Assembly: GCA_902797165.1 (NCBI GenBank)
Contig: CADBRU010000003.1
Location: 1 to 50,341 of the forward strand
DNA length: 50,341 nt
DNA from: an uncultured Elusimicrobium sp.
GTDB lineage: Bacteria > Elusimicrobiota > Elusimicrobia > Elusimicrobiales > Elusimicrobiaceae
Reading direction: 5' to 3'
In this document: piece after piece, positions 50,078 through 50,341 of the stretch
Layout: the number at the start of each line of letters is the position of its first letter
How positions within the stretch are numbered: position 1 is the stretch's first letter
Notes under the pieces: model-generated
Told to the model about the DNA's origin: nothing
Database searches by the model: none
The model's input: only the letters and a program-made list of their open reading frames with translations
Translations under genes and position numbers: made by a program

Positions 50078-50341
50078 ATGCGCCACGTTGTTTCAACTTG
50101 GATCCGCTATAACTTGTTCCCGCAACCCGCGAAGGAACGGAGAACCCTTTTATGTCGTACAATGGCCGGAATATATGCCTATATTCCGGCTGTTTTTTCC
50201 TGTTTTTTCAAACCTGTCAAATTAATTTCTCTTCTTCTAAGTTTCAGCATTATCTTTATGTCCGTAGCGCCTTCGTACGGGGAAGCATTCTCGTACAGCA
50301 GCAGCCGCGCGTTTGAAGACAATCAAATCGTAGAAGCGGCA
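50078..50341 (+). CDS. Putative exported protein with long N-terminal extension (5' end only)
   Basis: The frame is open for 88 codons to the window edge. ATG 50078 follows AAAAGGAG, a strong ribosome site. The first ~45 residues are basic and contain aromatic residues (WIRYNLFPQPAKERRTLL), and a hydrophobic segment at about 50-66 (LISLLLSFSIIFMSVAPSYG) ends in a plausible signal-peptidase site, so this looks like a signal peptide with a long positively charged extension, as seen in autotransporters and large surface proteins. The mature part is not in the window; no family can be named. Confidence 0.6.
   Translation, partial: MRHVVSTWIRYNLFPQPAKERRTLLCRTMAGIYAYIPAVFSCFFKPVKLISLLLSFSIIFMSVAPSYGEAFSYSSSRAFEDNQIVEAA

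Overview
The window is about 50 kb of bacterial chromosome with moderate G+C, dense packing and mostly housekeeping genes in short-gap operons. Its signature is eight scattered, stand-alone genes for class III (type IV pilin-like) prepilins. All share an almost invariant N-terminus (MKKGFTLIELL...LPQY) and have unrelated C-terminal parts. This, with the rest of the gene content, fits the phylum Elusimicrobiota (Elusimicrobium-like). That assignment is inference from pattern and memory; no search was run. Cells look diderm: a putative outer-membrane barrel protein, muropeptide recycling and several signal-peptide proteins.

Layout. 1-5.7 kb: 3' end of dnaK, a prepilin, uvrB, a 344-bp intergenic block rich in inverted repeats, a prepilin, marC-like, tRNA-Val, tatD. 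5.7-15 kb: a palindromic intergenic repeat, a prepilin, glyA, then a co-directional run of deoxyhypusine-synthase-like, outer-membrane protein, DoxX-like, dnaX, recR and comEC, followed by guaD. 15-18.6 kb: a prepilin, dnaJ, birA, an orphan response regulator, a short tilS. 18.6-26.8 kb, minus strand: nusB, ligA, an AI-2E-family permease, ampG-like, murQ, anmK and nagZ, the last five almost without gaps, forming a complete muropeptide salvage route from import to GlcNAc-6-P. 27-29.4 kb: two secreted proteins of unknown role and a prepilin. 29.4-35.1 kb: rsmE-mtaB, then glmU-prs-rplY-pth. 35.1-44.5 kb: a secreted unknown, a prepilin, the minus-strand operon pheS-pheT-coiled coil-zapA-like-rarA-xseA-xseB-tlyA, and a prepilin. 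44.5-50.3 kb: yjbQ-thioesterase-glnA, a membrane protein, tRNA-Gly, a prepilin, a dGTPase, coaD and the 5' end of a putative exported protein.

The most unusual signal is the regulatory architecture of the prepilin family. Three genes (starts 3426, 5904, 47861) have a conserved promoter in which an uninterrupted run of 13-15 T lies between a perfect TTGACA -35 box and the -10 box, giving spacers of 19-21 bp. Relatives at 28911 and 43986 have interrupted T tracts and 17-bp spacers. This is the geometry expected of slipped-strand, phase-variable promoters. The same three promoters are preceded by palindromic repeat elements or their remnants. Six of the eight prepilin genes lie tail-to-tail against a housekeeping gene. 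Together this suggests a dispersed surface-pilin repertoire that may be switched gene by gene; switching is a hypothesis, not something the sequence proves.
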